A stretch of DNA of 64,000 nt from Streptomyces sp. NRRL S-31 (GCF_000718775.1 NZ_JOCB01000027.1:1-64000), one strand, 5' to 3'. Shown: positions 1 to 8,594, counted from the stretch's first letter. A program made the numbers and translations. The notes: generated from the letters alone by a model not told the origin.

Positions 1-2
1 CG

Positions 3-944
3 CCCGGCCAGACCCCGCCCCCGGCCCCCGCGCCGAACCTGCACGCCGCGCCGACGGTCATCGCACCCCTGACCCCGCCCGCCGCCGGCACCGTCCCGCC
101 GCCGGCCGCGCCCACGGCCCCCGCGCCCTACGGCCAGCCGCCCCAGCAGCCGTCGTACGGCGGCGCGCCGCTGCCCCCGGGGTACGGGCAGCCGCCCGCG
201 CCCGGCGGGCAGCCGGGATACGGCCAGGTCCCCGGTTCGCAGCCCGCCGCCTACGGAGTGCCGCAGGGCGCGCCCCAGGGCGGTGCCGGGGTGACGGCCG
301 CGCTCCAGGCGTTCAAGGAGACGCCGACCGGGCAGCGCTGGACGCAGCAGAACAAGAAGCTCATCCGCGTCGACCTCGGCATCGGCGGCCAGCCGGTGCT
401 GGCCCGGCAGGGCAGCATGGTGCTCTACCAGGGCAAGGTCGACTTCAGCTACAAGGGCGCCGGGTTCATGGGCCGGGTCGTGGGCAACGCCACCGGCCAG
501 GAGATGCAGCTCATGCGCTGCACCGGCCAGGGCCAGGTCTTCCTCGCCGACGACGCCACCCACCTGCACCCCGTCGAACTCCAGGGCGACGCGATCTGCG
601 TCTCCGCCGAGAACGTCCTCGCCTTCGACGAGAGCCTCTCCTACGAGGTCCGCCGCGTCGAGGGCCACGGCATCCCCGGCGGCGCGCTGTTCACCATGCA
701 GTTCCAGGGCACCGGCACCATCGTCGTCAAGACGCACGGCACGCCCGTGGTGCTGCCGGTCACGCCGACCACCTTCGCCGACTGCAACGCCGTCGTCGCC
801 TGGTCGGCCGCCTCCCAGGTGATCGTCTCCAGCCAGGTCCGGATGCGCCGCAACGCCTACCCCGGAGACACCGGCGAGAGCGTCAACCTCCAGTTCCGGG
901 GCGCGCCCGGCAACTTCATCGTGGTCCAGCCGTACGAGGTCTGA
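3..944 (+). CDS. AIM24 family protein with proline-rich N-terminal linker (5' truncated by window edge)
   Basis: The frame is open from the first bases of the window and shows 313 residues, so the true start lies upstream. Residues 1 to about 95 are a low-complexity linker rich in Pro, Gly, Gln and Tyr with repeated YGQ/GYGQ motifs. An ATG at 258 falls at the end of the linker and is unlikely to be the start. The rest is an AIM24-type beta-helix domain, with LARQGSMVLYQG and a C-terminal FIVVQPYEV. AIM24 proteins are named after a yeast mitochondrial protein; the bacterial role is unknown. Two paralogues follow at 12 and 18 bases, so the three are probably one operon. In relatives such linkers can join a TerD-like domain to AIM24, but that part would be outside this window. 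Confidence 0.85.
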   Translation, partial: PGQTPPPAPAPNLHAAPTVIAPLTPPAAGTVPPPAAPTAPAPYGQPPQQPSYGGAPLPPGYGQPPAPGGQPGYGQVPGSQPAAYGVPQGAPQGGAGVTAALQAFKETPTGQRWTQQNKKLIRVDLGIGGQPVLARQGSMVLYQGKVDFSYKGAGFMGRVVGNATGQEMQLMRCTGQGQVFLADDATHLHPVELQGDAICVSAENVLAFDESLSYEVRRVEGHGIPGGALFTMQFQGTGTIVVKTHGTPVVLPVTPTTFADCNAVVAWSAASQVIVSSQVRMRRNAYPGDTGESVNLQFRGAPGNFIVVQPYEV

Positions 945-955
945 GGGAGCCCGTC

Positions 956-1636
956 ATGAACCAGCCGCTCGCGGGCTACGCCCCCGCACCCGTCACCGCC
1001 CGCATGGAGAACCACGGCAGCCACATGCTGAAGGTCGCCATGCAGACCGGCAGCGACCTCCTCGCGCGCGTGGGGTCGATGGTCGCCTACGAGGGCTTCA
1101 TCCAGTACGAGCCCAACCCGCCGGCCGTCCGCCAGATCGCCCGCGACTGGGTCACCGGCGAGGGCGCGCCGCTGATGAAGTGCTCCGGCGACGGCCTGCT
1201 CTACCTCGCCGACTACGGCGCCGACGTCGTCGTGATCAACCTCGACGGCGACGGCATCTCCGTCAACGCCACCAACCTGCTCGCCTTCGACGCCCACCTC
1301 AGCTGGGGCGTGGAGCGCGTGAAGGGGCTCGCGAAGTTCGCCGGCCAGGGCCTGTGGAACACCAGGATCTCCGGTCAGGGCTGGGTCGCGCTGACCTCCC
1401 GGGGCACGCCCATCGTCGTGGACTGCGGGGGCGGCGAGGACGAGACCTACGTCGACCCGGACGCGCTCGTCGCCTGGTCGCCGAACCTGAAGGTCAAGGG
1501 CAAGCGCAGCTTCAAGGCCCAGTCGCTGATCGGACGGGGCAGCGGCGAGGCCTACCAGATGGCCTTCTCCGGACAGGGCATCGTCGTCGTCCAGCCCAGC
1601 GAGGACAGCACCGACCGCCTCCGGTTCCGGGGCTGA
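956..1636 (+). CDS. AIM24 family protein (second of three)
   Basis: This 226-residue protein consists almost only of an AIM24 domain. It shares the LARVGSMVAYEG signature near residue 36 and a GIVVVQPSE C-terminal strand with both neighbours. The ATG at 956 is preceded by GAGGGAG with a short spacer. No signal peptide or membrane segment is visible, so a cytoplasmic protein is expected. It lies 12 bases after the first paralogue and 18 before the third. The molecular function is not established, and grouping as a hetero-oligomer is only an inference from tandem placement. Confidence 0.88.
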   Translation: MNQPLAGYAPAPVTARMENHGSHMLKVAMQTGSDLLARVGSMVAYEGFIQYEPNPPAVRQIARDWVTGEGAPLMKCSGDGLLYLADYGADVVVINLDGDGISVNATNLLAFDAHLSWGVERVKGLAKFAGQGLWNTRISGQGWVALTSRGTPIVVDCGGGEDETYVDPDALVAWSPNLKVKGKRSFKAQSLIGRGSGEAYQMAFSGQGIVVVQPSEDSTDRLRFRG

Positions 1637-1654
1637 AGGGGGAGCCAGAACACC

Positions 1655-2410
1655 ATGCAGAGCCCGCTTTTCGCGCACAACGACGTCCAGACCCAGGAGC
1701 GCTGGAGCCTCCAGAACGCGCAACTGCTCCGGATCACCCTGGAGGGCCACGACGACCTGCTCGCCCGCAAGGGCACCATGGTCGCCTACCAGGGCCTCGT
1801 CGAGTTCGACGCCGAGTACCGCGGCAACGGCCAGGCACGCGCGCGTGCGTACACCGGCGAGGGCCTGGACCTGATGCGCTGCCACGGCCAGGGCACGGTC
1901 TACCTCGCCAACCTCGCCCAGTACGTGCACATCATGGACGTCGAGCAGGACGGGCTGACCGTCGACAGCTCCTACGTCCTCGCCATGGACTCCTCGCTGC
2001 ACCACGAGGTGATCGCCGTCGACAGCCTCTACGGCATCTCCGGCTCCGGGAAGTACCAGCTCAACATCACCGGGCGCGGCAAGGTGGCCCTGATGACCTC
2101 GGGCGCTCCGCTGCTGATGCGGGTCACGCCCGACAAGTACGTCAACTGCGACGCCGACGCCATCGTGGCCTGGTCCACCGGGCTGCGCGTGCAGATGCAG
2201 GCCCAGACGCACTCCTCCGGCGTGTGGCGCCGACGCGGCAGCACCGGTGAGGGCTGGGAGCTGAGCTTCATGGGCTCCGGGTTCGCGCTCGTGCAGCCCA
2301 GCGAGCTGCTGCCGCCGCAGAACGCGGTGATCGGGCAGGGCGTCGCCGCCCAGTTCGGCATGGGCCGGCAGGGGGCGCGCGGCCAGAACCAGGGCAACGT
2401 CTGGAGCTGA
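1655..2410 (+). CDS. AIM24 family protein (third of three)
   Basis: A 251-residue AIM24 paralogue with a GGGGGAG ribosome-binding site ahead of ATG 1655. It carries LARKGTMVAYQG around residue 36 and GFALVQPSE near the end. A glycine- and glutamine-rich C-terminal tail of about 30 residues is absent from the second paralogue. It is the last gene of the apparent operon, because a 34-bp perfect palindrome follows at once and the next gene is convergent. Function unknown. Confidence 0.88.
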   Translation: MQSPLFAHNDVQTQERWSLQNAQLLRITLEGHDDLLARKGTMVAYQGLVEFDAEYRGNGQARARAYTGEGLDLMRCHGQGTVYLANLAQYVHIMDVEQDGLTVDSSYVLAMDSSLHHEVIAVDSLYGISGSGKYQLNITGRGKVALMTSGAPLLMRVTPDKYVNCDADAIVAWSTGLRVQMQAQTHSSGVWRRRGSTGEGWELSFMGSGFALVQPSELLPPQNAVIGQGVAAQFGMGRQGARGQNQGNVWS

Positions 2411-2418
2411 ACCGGGAA

Positions 2419-2452
2419 CGCGGGGGTGGCCGCCCGGGCGGCCACCCCCGCG
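2419..2452. terminator. Bidirectional hairpin between AIM24 operon and Nudix gene
   Basis: A perfect 34-bp palindrome (arms of 17, centre CCCGGG) fills the gap between two convergent genes. It has no T-run, as is usual for Streptomyces terminators. Confidence 0.8.
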
Positions 2453-2459
2453 TCGTCCG

Positions 2460-2981
2460 TCAGAGCCTGGCGCGCGTGGCCTCCAGCAGGCGCACGACCG
2501 ACTCGTCCGCCACGCCGGCCACCTCGTCGTAGGCGTACCACCGCAGGTCGAGCGACTCGTCGCTGATCGCGTGCACCGCGTCCGGCGGCGCCAGGACCGC
2601 GTACTGGACGTCGAAGTGCCAGTTGCAGGGCGCCGGGATCGGATGCCGGTCCAGCCGCACCGGGCCGCCGGGCAGCAGCGCCAGCCCGGCGATGCCGGAC
2701 TCCTCCGTCGCCTCGCGCAGGGCCGCCGCCCGCACCGTGGCGTCGCCCGGCTCGCAGTGGCCGCCCATCTGGAGCCACATCCGCAGCTTGCGGTGCAGCG
2801 TGAGCAGCACCCGGCCGCGCGCGGGATCGATCACCAGGGCACTGGCCGTGAGGTGACCCGCGGTGCAGGACTTCCACATGCCGTCCGGGTGGGCCGCCAG
2901 ATGGTCCAGGTACGACCGGCGCAGTCCGTCCTGGTCCTCGTACTCCTTCAGCACGAGGACCGCGTCGTCGTACAGGCTCAC
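2460..2981 (-). CDS. Nudix hydrolase
   Basis: A 173-residue protein of the Nudix superfamily, which hydrolyses nucleoside diphosphates linked to other moieties. The Nudix helix is recognisable as GGHCEPGD followed by LREATEESGI around residues 85 to 108, with the catalytic REATEE core intact; the spacing just before it is one residue longer than in MutT. I chose GTG 2981 because it overlaps the stop of the upstream gene as GTGA, indicating translational coupling, and because the sequence upstream in this frame is only the shadow of that gene. Substrate unknown. Confidence 0.88.
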   Translation of the reverse strand: MSLYDDAVLVLKEYEDQDGLRRSYLDHLAAHPDGMWKSCTAGHLTASALVIDPARGRVLLTLHRKLRMWLQMGGHCEPGDATVRAAALREATEESGIAGLALLPGGPVRLDRHPIPAPCNWHFDVQYAVLAPPDAVHAISDESLDLRWYAYDEVAGVADESVVRLLEATRARL

Positions 2982-4435
2982 TCGGTGCCGTCGCCCTTGC
3001 CGTCGTCGGCCTTGCCGCCGCCTTCCCCGCCGTCGTCCTTCTTGCGCAGGTCCGGCCGGTCGGCGGCTTCGCCCAGCATCTTGTCCAGCTCGGAGAAGTC
3101 CAGCTGCTCGCGGTGGACGAAACCGTCCGGGTCGTCCAGGTCGGTCGCCGTCGGCAGCATGTCCGGGTGGGCCCACAGGCCGTCCCGGCCGTCGACCCCG
3201 CGCGCGTCCGTGAGCGAGGCCCACAGGCGCGAGGCGTCGCGCAGCCGGCGCGGGCGCAGCTCCAGACCGATCAGAGTGGCGAACGTCTGCTCCGCCGGAC
3301 CTCCGGTCGCCCGGCGGCGGCGCAGCGTCTCGCGCAGCGCGTCGGCGGACCCCAGACGGGGCTTCGCGGCGGCGTGGACCACCGCGTCCACCCAGCCCTC
3401 CACGAGCGCCAGAGCGGTCTCCAGACGGGCCAGGGCGGCCTTCTGCTCGGGCGTGTCCTCCGGCTGGAACATGCCCTGCTGGAGTGCGTCCTGGAGCTGC
3501 TCGGGGTTCTGCGGGTCGAACTGGCCGACCACGTCCTCCAGCTTGGCGGTGTCGACCTTGATCCCGCGCGCGTAGCCGTCGACCGCGCCGAACAGGTGCG
3601 AGCGCAGCCACGGCACGTGCGCGAAGAGACGCTGGTGGGCGGCCTCGCGCAGGGCCAGGTAGAGCCGCACCTCCTCCTGCGGCACGCTCAGGTCCTTGCC
3701 GAACGCCTCCACGTTCGCCGGCAGCAGGGCCGCCTTGCGGGCCGGGCCCAGCGGCAGCCCGATGTCCGTGGAGCCCACGACCTCGCCCGCGAGCACGCCC
3801 ACGGCCTGCCCGATCTGGGTGCCGAACATGGCGCCGCCCATCGAGCGCATCATGCCGATCAGCGGGCCCGCCATGGCCTGCATCTCCTCCGGCAGGACGT
3901 CGCCCATGGCCGCGCCGACCCGCTCGGCGACCGGGTCGACCAGCTCCTGCCAGGCGGGCAGGGTCGCCTCGACCCACTCCGCGCGCGACCAGGCCACCGC
4001 CGAGGCGGAGCCCGACGGCAGGGACGTCGCGTCGTCCAGCCACAGGTCGGCCAGGCGGACGGCCTCCTCGACGGCCCTGCGCTCGGACGGACCGACGCTG
4101 GCGTCCTTCGTGCCGTCGGAGGTGCCCTGGGCGACCGTCTGGCGGGCGATCTGCTTGGCCATCTCCCAGTTCACCGGCCCGCCCTCGTACGAGAGCATCT
4201 GGCCGAGCTGCTGGAAGGCGGCGCCCAGGTCGGTGGGGTTCAGGGAACCGAACATGGCTGCGAGCGGATTGTCGGCGCCGGGGCCGCCGAAGCCGCCGGC
4301 TCCCGGCAGGCCGCCGAAGCCGAACGGGTTGGCCGGTCCCTGCCCACCACCGCTCTGCTGGTCCTTCTTCTTGCCCTCGTCGCCGTCCTCCGGCTCCTCC
4401 GGCGGAAGGCCGAAACCGAATGGGGTGTCACTCAC
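2978..4435 (-). CDS. DUF2342 family putative zinc-dependent metalloprotease/hydrolase
   Basis: A 485-residue actinobacterial protein of the DUF2342 family, annotated elsewhere as zinc-dependent metalloprotease or putative hydrolase. The N-terminus (about 70 residues) is rich in Gly, Pro and acidic residues (GFGLPPEEPEDGDEGKKKD). The conserved helical core contains MMRSMGGAMFGTQIGQAVG near 200 and EGWVDAVVHAAA near 330, the position of the metal-site helix in the related F420-associated family. The C-terminus is Asp/Lys-rich and looks disordered. It is transcribed with the Nudix gene (GTGA overlap). Activity is not demonstrated by anything visible here. Confidence 0.82.
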   Translation of the reverse strand: MSDTPFGFGLPPEEPEDGDEGKKKDQQSGGGQGPANPFGFGGLPGAGGFGGPGADNPLAAMFGSLNPTDLGAAFQQLGQMLSYEGGPVNWEMAKQIARQTVAQGTSDGTKDASVGPSERRAVEEAVRLADLWLDDATSLPSGSASAVAWSRAEWVEATLPAWQELVDPVAERVGAAMGDVLPEEMQAMAGPLIGMMRSMGGAMFGTQIGQAVGVLAGEVVGSTDIGLPLGPARKAALLPANVEAFGKDLSVPQEEVRLYLALREAAHQRLFAHVPWLRSHLFGAVDGYARGIKVDTAKLEDVVGQFDPQNPEQLQDALQQGMFQPEDTPEQKAALARLETALALVEGWVDAVVHAAAKPRLGSADALRETLRRRRATGGPAEQTFATLIGLELRPRRLRDASRLWASLTDARGVDGRDGLWAHPDMLPTATDLDDPDGFVHREQLDFSELDKMLGEAADRPDLRKKDDGGEGGGKADDGKGDGTE

Positions 4436-4575
4436 GGGATTCCTCGGCTGGTAAGGCCACCGGTCTCACTCCGGCGGCGCGGCTGCCCGACAACACCACC
4501 CAGCCTAGACACCCGGACCCGATCGGGCCTCGGTGCTTCGCCTGCGGAACGCCTGCGGCAGGATGGATGCACCTG

Positions 4576-4602
4576 GTACATACGCGTCACTCGCGCGTGT
4601 AC
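4576..4602. promoter_or_regulatory. Inverted repeat in divergent intergenic region
   Basis: GTACATACGCG and CGCGTGTAC form an imperfect inverted repeat about 26 bases upstream of the GTG start of the SDR-like gene. It could be a regulator site or a leader hairpin. There is no independent support. Confidence 0.35.
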
Positions 4603-4627
4603 TGAAGACAACCGCTGGAGACGCCCG

Positions 4628-5749
4628 GTGAGTTCCCCAGATCCACAGGTTCGCGCAGCGCGAAACCCGTCAACCCCGTCCGCACCCCCCGCCGTGCGCG
4701 GCCCCGTCGTCGCGGTCACCGGCGCCGCCGGCGGGGTCGGCGCCCTGCTCACCGAGCGGCTCGCCGCCTCCCCGGAGATCAGACGGGTCGTCGCCCTCGA
4801 CGAGCGGCGCGGCGAGTGCGCCGAGGCCGAGTGGCACATCCTGGACGTGCGCGACCCGGCGATCGCCGACAAGCTGCGGGGCGCCGACGTGGTCGTCCAC
4901 CTCGCGCTCGACCTCGACCTGGAGACCGATCCGGCGGCGCGCACGGCTTACAACGTCCGGGGGACCCAGACCGTGCTGACCGCCGCCGCGGCGGCCGGCG
5001 TGCACCGGGTGGTGCTGTGCACCTCGGCGATGGTCTACGGCGCGCTGCCGGACAACGAGCTGCCCCTGTCGGAGGACGCCGAGCTGCGCGCCACCGCGGA
5101 GGCCACCGGCGTCGGCGACCTGCTGGAGATCGAACGGCTGGCCCGGCGCGCCCCGCGCGCGCATCCGGGCCTGAACGTCACCGTCGTACGGCCGGCCGTC
5201 CTGGTCGGCGGCACCGACACCGCGCTGACCCGGTACTTCGAGTCGCCGCGGCTGCTCGTCGTCGCCGGGTCGCGGCCCGCGTGGCAGTTCTGCCACGTCG
5301 AGGACCTCTGCGGCGCCCTGGAGTACGCCGTGCTGGAGAAGGTCGACGGGGAGCTGGCCGTCGGCTGTGACGGCTGGCTGGAGCAGGAGGAGGTCGAGGA
5401 GCTGAGCGGGATCCGGCGGATGGAGCTGCCGTCGGCGGTCGCCCTCGGCGCGGCGGCCCGGCTGCACCGGATCGGGCTCACCCCCTCCCCGGCCGGGGAC
5501 CTGGCCTACACGATGTACCCCTGGGTGGTCAGCGGGAGCCGGCTGCACGACGCCGGGTGGCGGCCGAAGTGGACCAACGAGGAGGTGCTCGCGGAGCTGC
5601 TGGAGGAGGTGTCCGGGCGGCACACGGTGGCCGGGCGGAGGCTGGGGCGCAAGGACGCGACGGCGGCCGGCGCGGCGGGGGCGACCGTCGCCCTGCTGGG
5701 CGCGGCGGCCGTCGTACGGCGGGCCCGGAAGGCGCGGCGGCGCGTCTGA
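4628..5749 (+). CDS. NAD-dependent epimerase/SDR-like protein with C-terminal hydrophobic tail
   Basis: A 373-residue extended-SDR protein starting at GTG 4628, with GGAG eight bases upstream. After a Pro/Ser-rich N-terminus of about 25 residues comes the dinucleotide-binding motif VTGAAGGVGALL. The CTSAMVYG segment matches the Ser motif of epimerases, but the catalytic Tyr-x-x-x-Lys expected about 30 residues later is replaced by GVGDLLEIERLARR, so classical SDR chemistry is doubtful. The last 25 residues are an Ala/Gly hydrophobic stretch followed by RRARKARRRV, resembling a membrane tail. It may be a nucleotide-binding scaffold rather than an enzyme. Confidence 0.83.
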   Translation: MSSPDPQVRAARNPSTPSAPPAVRGPVVAVTGAAGGVGALLTERLAASPEIRRVVALDERRGECAEAEWHILDVRDPAIADKLRGADVVVHLALDLDLETDPAARTAYNVRGTQTVLTAAAAAGVHRVVLCTSAMVYGALPDNELPLSEDAELRATAEATGVGDLLEIERLARRAPRAHPGLNVTVVRPAVLVGGTDTALTRYFESPRLLVVAGSRPAWQFCHVEDLCGALEYAVLEKVDGELAVGCDGWLEQEEVEELSGIRRMELPSAVALGAAARLHRIGLTPSPAGDLAYTMYPWVVSGSRLHDAGWRPKWTNEEVLAELLEEVSGRHTVAGRRLGRKDATAAGAAGATVALLGAAAVVRRARKARRRV

Positions 5750-5958
5750 GGCCCTCCGGGACCGGACCGGGGCGCCCGGACCGGGCGGGGACCGGAGCCG
5801 AGGCCGGAAGGGCCCGCCGCGGCCTTACGCGGCTTCCCGCGGCACCGCACGGGCTCCCCGCCGGCGGCCCGCCGCTGTAGGAGCCTCCAAAACGCCCCCG
5901 CGCGTGCCTCCTGAAACGCGTATTCCGCGGTGTCACGGCCATGCGGCACGATGGAGGC

Positions 5959-6420
5959 ATGGCACTCAGGAACGAGCACCCCGGTGAGCAGGCGGCCGAG
6001 GACCCCATCAAGCTGATCAGCATCCGGGAGACCCCGCTCTCCGTGGACGAGGTGTTCCGGGCCGTCGGGGACGACGCGGCCGGGGGCGTGGCGCTGTTCG
6101 TCGGGACCGTGCGCGACCACGACGGCGGTGCCGACGTGGCCGCCCTCGAGTACTCGTGCCACCCCAGCGCCGAGGCCGAGATGCGGCGGGTCGCCGAGAA
6201 GGTCGTCGCCGACCATCCCGTGCGGGCGCTGGCCGCCGTCCACCGGGTGGGTGACCTCCGGGTGGGGGATCTGGCCGTGGTCGTCGCCGTGGCCTGCCCG
6301 CACCGCGCGGAGGCGTTCGACGCCTGCCGCAAGCTGATCGACGACCTCAAGCACGAGGTGCCCATCTGGAAGCACCAGACGTTCTCCGACGGCACGGAGG
6401 AGTGGGTCGGCGCCTGCTGA
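5959..6420 (+). CDS. moaE: Molybdopterin synthase catalytic subunit MoaE
   Basis: A 153-residue MoaE, the large subunit of molybdopterin synthase, which uses thiocarboxylated MoaD to convert precursor Z into molybdopterin. Family motifs are present: ALFVGTVRDHDGG, LEYSCHPSAEAEM, the VHRVGDLRVGD strand, and the C-terminal ACRKLIDDLKHEVPIWK with the conserved lysines. I favour ATG 5959 over an in-frame ATG 18 bases upstream because the protein then begins like its relatives (MALRNEHPGEQ). A GGAGG only one base from the ATG suggests leaderless translation. No moaD or other moa gene is nearby. Confidence 0.93.
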   Translation: MALRNEHPGEQAAEDPIKLISIRETPLSVDEVFRAVGDDAAGGVALFVGTVRDHDGGADVAALEYSCHPSAEAEMRRVAEKVVADHPVRALAAVHRVGDLRVGDLAVVVAVACPHRAEAFDACRKLIDDLKHEVPIWKHQTFSDGTEEWVGAC

Positions 6421-6500
6421 CCCCTCGCCGGGCACGCCGACCCCGGGCTGCCCCCGCCGACCCCTCGCCGGGCACGCCGACCCCGGGCTGCCCCCGCCGA
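6421..6500. repeat. 40-bp perfect tandem duplication
   Basis: Positions 6421-6460 and 6461-6500 are identical 40-bp units (beginning CCCCTCGCCGGGCACGCCGA) starting directly after the moaE stop. A few bases of a third unit follow. No coding function is seen in the 232-base gap. Confidence 0.95.
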
Positions 6501-6652
6501 CCCCCCGTCGGCCCGGGCAGCCCTCCCGTGCGCATTCGGCGCACCGCCCCCTCCGGTTGCGTAACCGGCACCCTCGCGTGAGCGTTGTCCCTGCGGATGG
6601 TTAATCTGCTGATCAGTCAGTTGCGGACGCTCATGGTGTGCGGGAGGTCGGC

Positions 6653-6826
6653 ATGGGGGTGCTTGTCTGGCTGCTGATTCCGCTGTTGGCCGCGGTCGGC
6701 GGCGGACTGTGGGGCAGTTGGGCCAACCGGACCCGGAAGGTCCGCGGCGACGGTCCCGAGCTGGACGGATACGCCCGGTTCCGGGAGGCGATGGAGAAGC
6801 CGCGCCCGGGTGCGCGCGGGGCCTGA
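6653..6826 (+). CDS. Small single-span membrane protein
   Basis: A 57-residue protein starting at ATG 6653, with GGGAGG five bases upstream; the in-frame GTG 15 bases earlier lacks a site. Residues 2 to 24 form one hydrophobic helix (VLVWLLIPLLAAVGGGLWG), followed by a basic patch (NRTRKVRG) and a short polar tail, suggesting a membrane anchor with a cytoplasmic tail. It sits 50 bases before a membrane-anchored protease. No recognised family or function. Confidence 0.72.
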   Translation: MGVLVWLLIPLLAAVGGGLWGSWANRTRKVRGDGPELDGYARFREAMEKPRPGARGA

Positions 6827-6876
6827 CCGGGGTGCCCTGACGGTGCGCTGACAGAGGCGTCCCGTACTGTCGAGGC

Positions 6877-7974
6877 ATGCCACGCCGCACCGCGACGATG
6901 CTCGCCTCGACCCTGATGCTGATCGCGCTCCTGTGCGCGGGAGTGCTCATCCCCGTGCCGTACGCGGAGATGTCCCCCGGCCCGACCGTGAATACGCTCG
7001 GGGACCACGACGGCGAGCCGGTGCTTCAGATCTCCGGGCACAAGACCTATCCGACCGACGGCAATCTGAACATGACCACCGTCCGGGTCACCAGCGCCGA
7101 CTACCGGATGAACCTCGTCGAGGCGGTCTACGGCTGGCTGGCGCACGACAGCAAGATCGTGCCGCACGACACGCTCTACCCGGACGGCAAGACGGAGGAG
7201 CAGTCCACCCAGGAGAACGCCGAGGAGTTCAGCCAGTCCCAGGAGAGCGCCAAGGTCGCCGCCCTGAAGGAGCTGCACATCCCGGTGACGTCCTGGGTGA
7301 TCGTCTCCACGGTGATCAAGGGCTCCCCGGCCGAGGGCAGGCTGCACGCCGGTGACGTGATCAAGGCCGTCGACGGTACGGCGGTCAAGCAGCCGGCCGA
7401 CGTCGCCAAGCTGGTGACCGAGCACAAGCCCGGCCAGGAGGTCGTCTTCACCGTCGTCCCCGCCGCGGAGCAGGCCGCCGCCGAGAAGGCCCACAAGACG
7501 GCGACCGGGACGCGGAAGGTCACGATCACCACCAAGGCATCCGAGGACGGCGGTGCCGAGCGGGCCGTCGTCGGCATCTCCGCCGGGACGGACCACACGT
7601 TCCCGTTCACCGTCGACATCAAGCTCGCCGACGTCGGCGGACCCAGCGCCGGCCTGATGTTCGCCCTCGGCATCTACGACAAGCTCACCCCGGGCAGCCT
7701 CACCGGCGGCACGTTCGTCGCCGGCACCGGCACCATCGACGACAACGGCACGGTCGGCCCCATCGGCGGCATCGAGATGAAGACCGTCGGCGCCCGCAGC
7801 AAGGGCGCCCGGTACTTCCTGACCCCCGCCGAGAACTGCGCGGCGGCGGCCAAGGACACCCCGAGCGGGCTCACCCTGATCAAGGTCAAGACCATCGACG
7901 ACGCGCTCGGCGCCCTCAAGGACATCCGCGGCGGGGACGTCGCCGCCCTGCCGAAGTGCACCGCCAAGGGCTGA
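6877..7974 (+). CDS. Membrane-anchored PDZ/Lon-like S16 serine protease (YlbL type)
   Basis: A 365-residue protein with an N-terminal signal anchor (residues 7 to 29), a PDZ domain around residues 125 to 195 (IKGSPAEGRLHAGDVIKAVDG) and a C-terminal Lon-type domain. The catalytic dyad is visible as Ser257 in GGPSAGLMF and Lys302 in GGIEMKTVGA. It lacks the Lon AAA module, as in B. subtilis YlbL-type proteases. The active site should face outside the membrane. The start ATG 6877 has no ribosome-binding site, but TACTGT lies six bases upstream, consistent with a leaderless transcript. The likely role is quality control of membrane or secreted proteins. Confidence 0.9.
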   Translation: MPRRTATMLASTLMLIALLCAGVLIPVPYAEMSPGPTVNTLGDHDGEPVLQISGHKTYPTDGNLNMTTVRVTSADYRMNLVEAVYGWLAHDSKIVPHDTLYPDGKTEEQSTQENAEEFSQSQESAKVAALKELHIPVTSWVIVSTVIKGSPAEGRLHAGDVIKAVDGTAVKQPADVAKLVTEHKPGQEVVFTVVPAAEQAAAEKAHKTATGTRKVTITTKASEDGGAERAVVGISAGTDHTFPFTVDIKLADVGGPSAGLMFALGIYDKLTPGSLTGGTFVAGTGTIDDNGTVGPIGGIEMKTVGARSKGARYFLTPAENCAAAAKDTPSGLTLIKVKTIDDALGALKDIRGGDVAALPKCTAKG

Positions 7975-7991
7975 GCGGACCGGGCCACGGC

Positions 7992-8023
7992 CGGGGGCGC
8001 TCCCCGGAGGCCGGGGGCGCCCC
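7992..8023. terminator. Hairpin between convergent genes
   Basis: GGGGGCGCTCCCCGG pairs imperfectly with CCGGGGGCGCCCC shortly after the protease stop and before the stop of the convergent gene. Confidence 0.55.
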
Positions 8024-8051
8024 GTCGCCGTACCGCGGCGGGAGCGGGCGG

Positions 8052-8594
8052 TCAGTCCGCGAACGTCGCGGCCAGGGCGTCCGCCAGGCCCGGCACCAGG
8101 TCGGGGCCGGTCAGGACCTCCGTGGGGGTGTCCTTCTCACGCAGCCGCAGCGCCGACTCGCGGCTGCCGTCGCGCAGCACGGCCACCGTCATCCGCACCT
8201 CCTGGCGCTCGGGGTGCCGGGCCACCCAGGAGGCCAGCCCGGCCTCGTCCAGGCCGGACGGGACCTGGGCCTCCGCGGACGGCGGCAGCATCAGGCGCTC
8301 CACGGTGAGCGCGCAGCCGGCGACCGCGCCGGGCCAGGCGATGGTGCCGAGGAACTCGTCCAGCGGCTTGCCGGACGGGACCTCGTCCTGCTCGATCGGG
8401 GTGAGACCGACGGTCTCGGACTCGTCCTGGAGGCCCAGCTGGGCCGCGAGCGAGGGTTCCTGAGCCCGCAGCCGTGCGGTGTCTACGAGGGCGAAAAGGC
8501 GAGCGGGCTGGTCCCAGCCGAGGCCGGAGACGTACTCGTCGATCTCGAGTACGGCCCGGGTGAGCGGGCTCGCTGCCATGGGAGTGTTGGACAT
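8052..8594 (-). CDS. PPA1309 family conserved protein
   Basis: A 180-residue soluble actinobacterial protein, recognised from wording such as LTRAVLEIDEYVSGLGWDQPARLFALVDT near the start and a C-terminal segment ending in DLVPGLADALAATF. The family has no known activity and usually sits next to the UPF0182 gene, as here (divergent). Start ATG 8594 is chosen because CAGGAT lies seven bases upstream in a leaderless-type arrangement. Longer in-frame starts would run into the promoter region of the neighbouring gene. No membrane segments or cofactor motifs are seen. Confidence 0.8.
   Translation of the reverse strand: MSNTPMAASPLTRAVLEIDEYVSGLGWDQPARLFALVDTARLRAQEPSLAAQLGLQDESETVGLTPIEQDEVPSGKPLDEFLGTIAWPGAVAGCALTVERLMLPPSAEAQVPSGLDEAGLASWVARHPERQEVRMTVAVLRDGSRESALRLREKDTPTEVLTGPDLVPGLADALAATFAD

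Noticed and set aside
857..2212. Long open frame on the minus strand opposite the AIM24 genes
   Set aside because: In DNA of this GC content long antisense frames arise by chance; the product is Val/Gly/Asp/Leu-biased with no domain, while the plus strand has clear homologous genes. The same applies to the long frames opposite the UPF0182, ABC transporter, nrdA and symporter genes.
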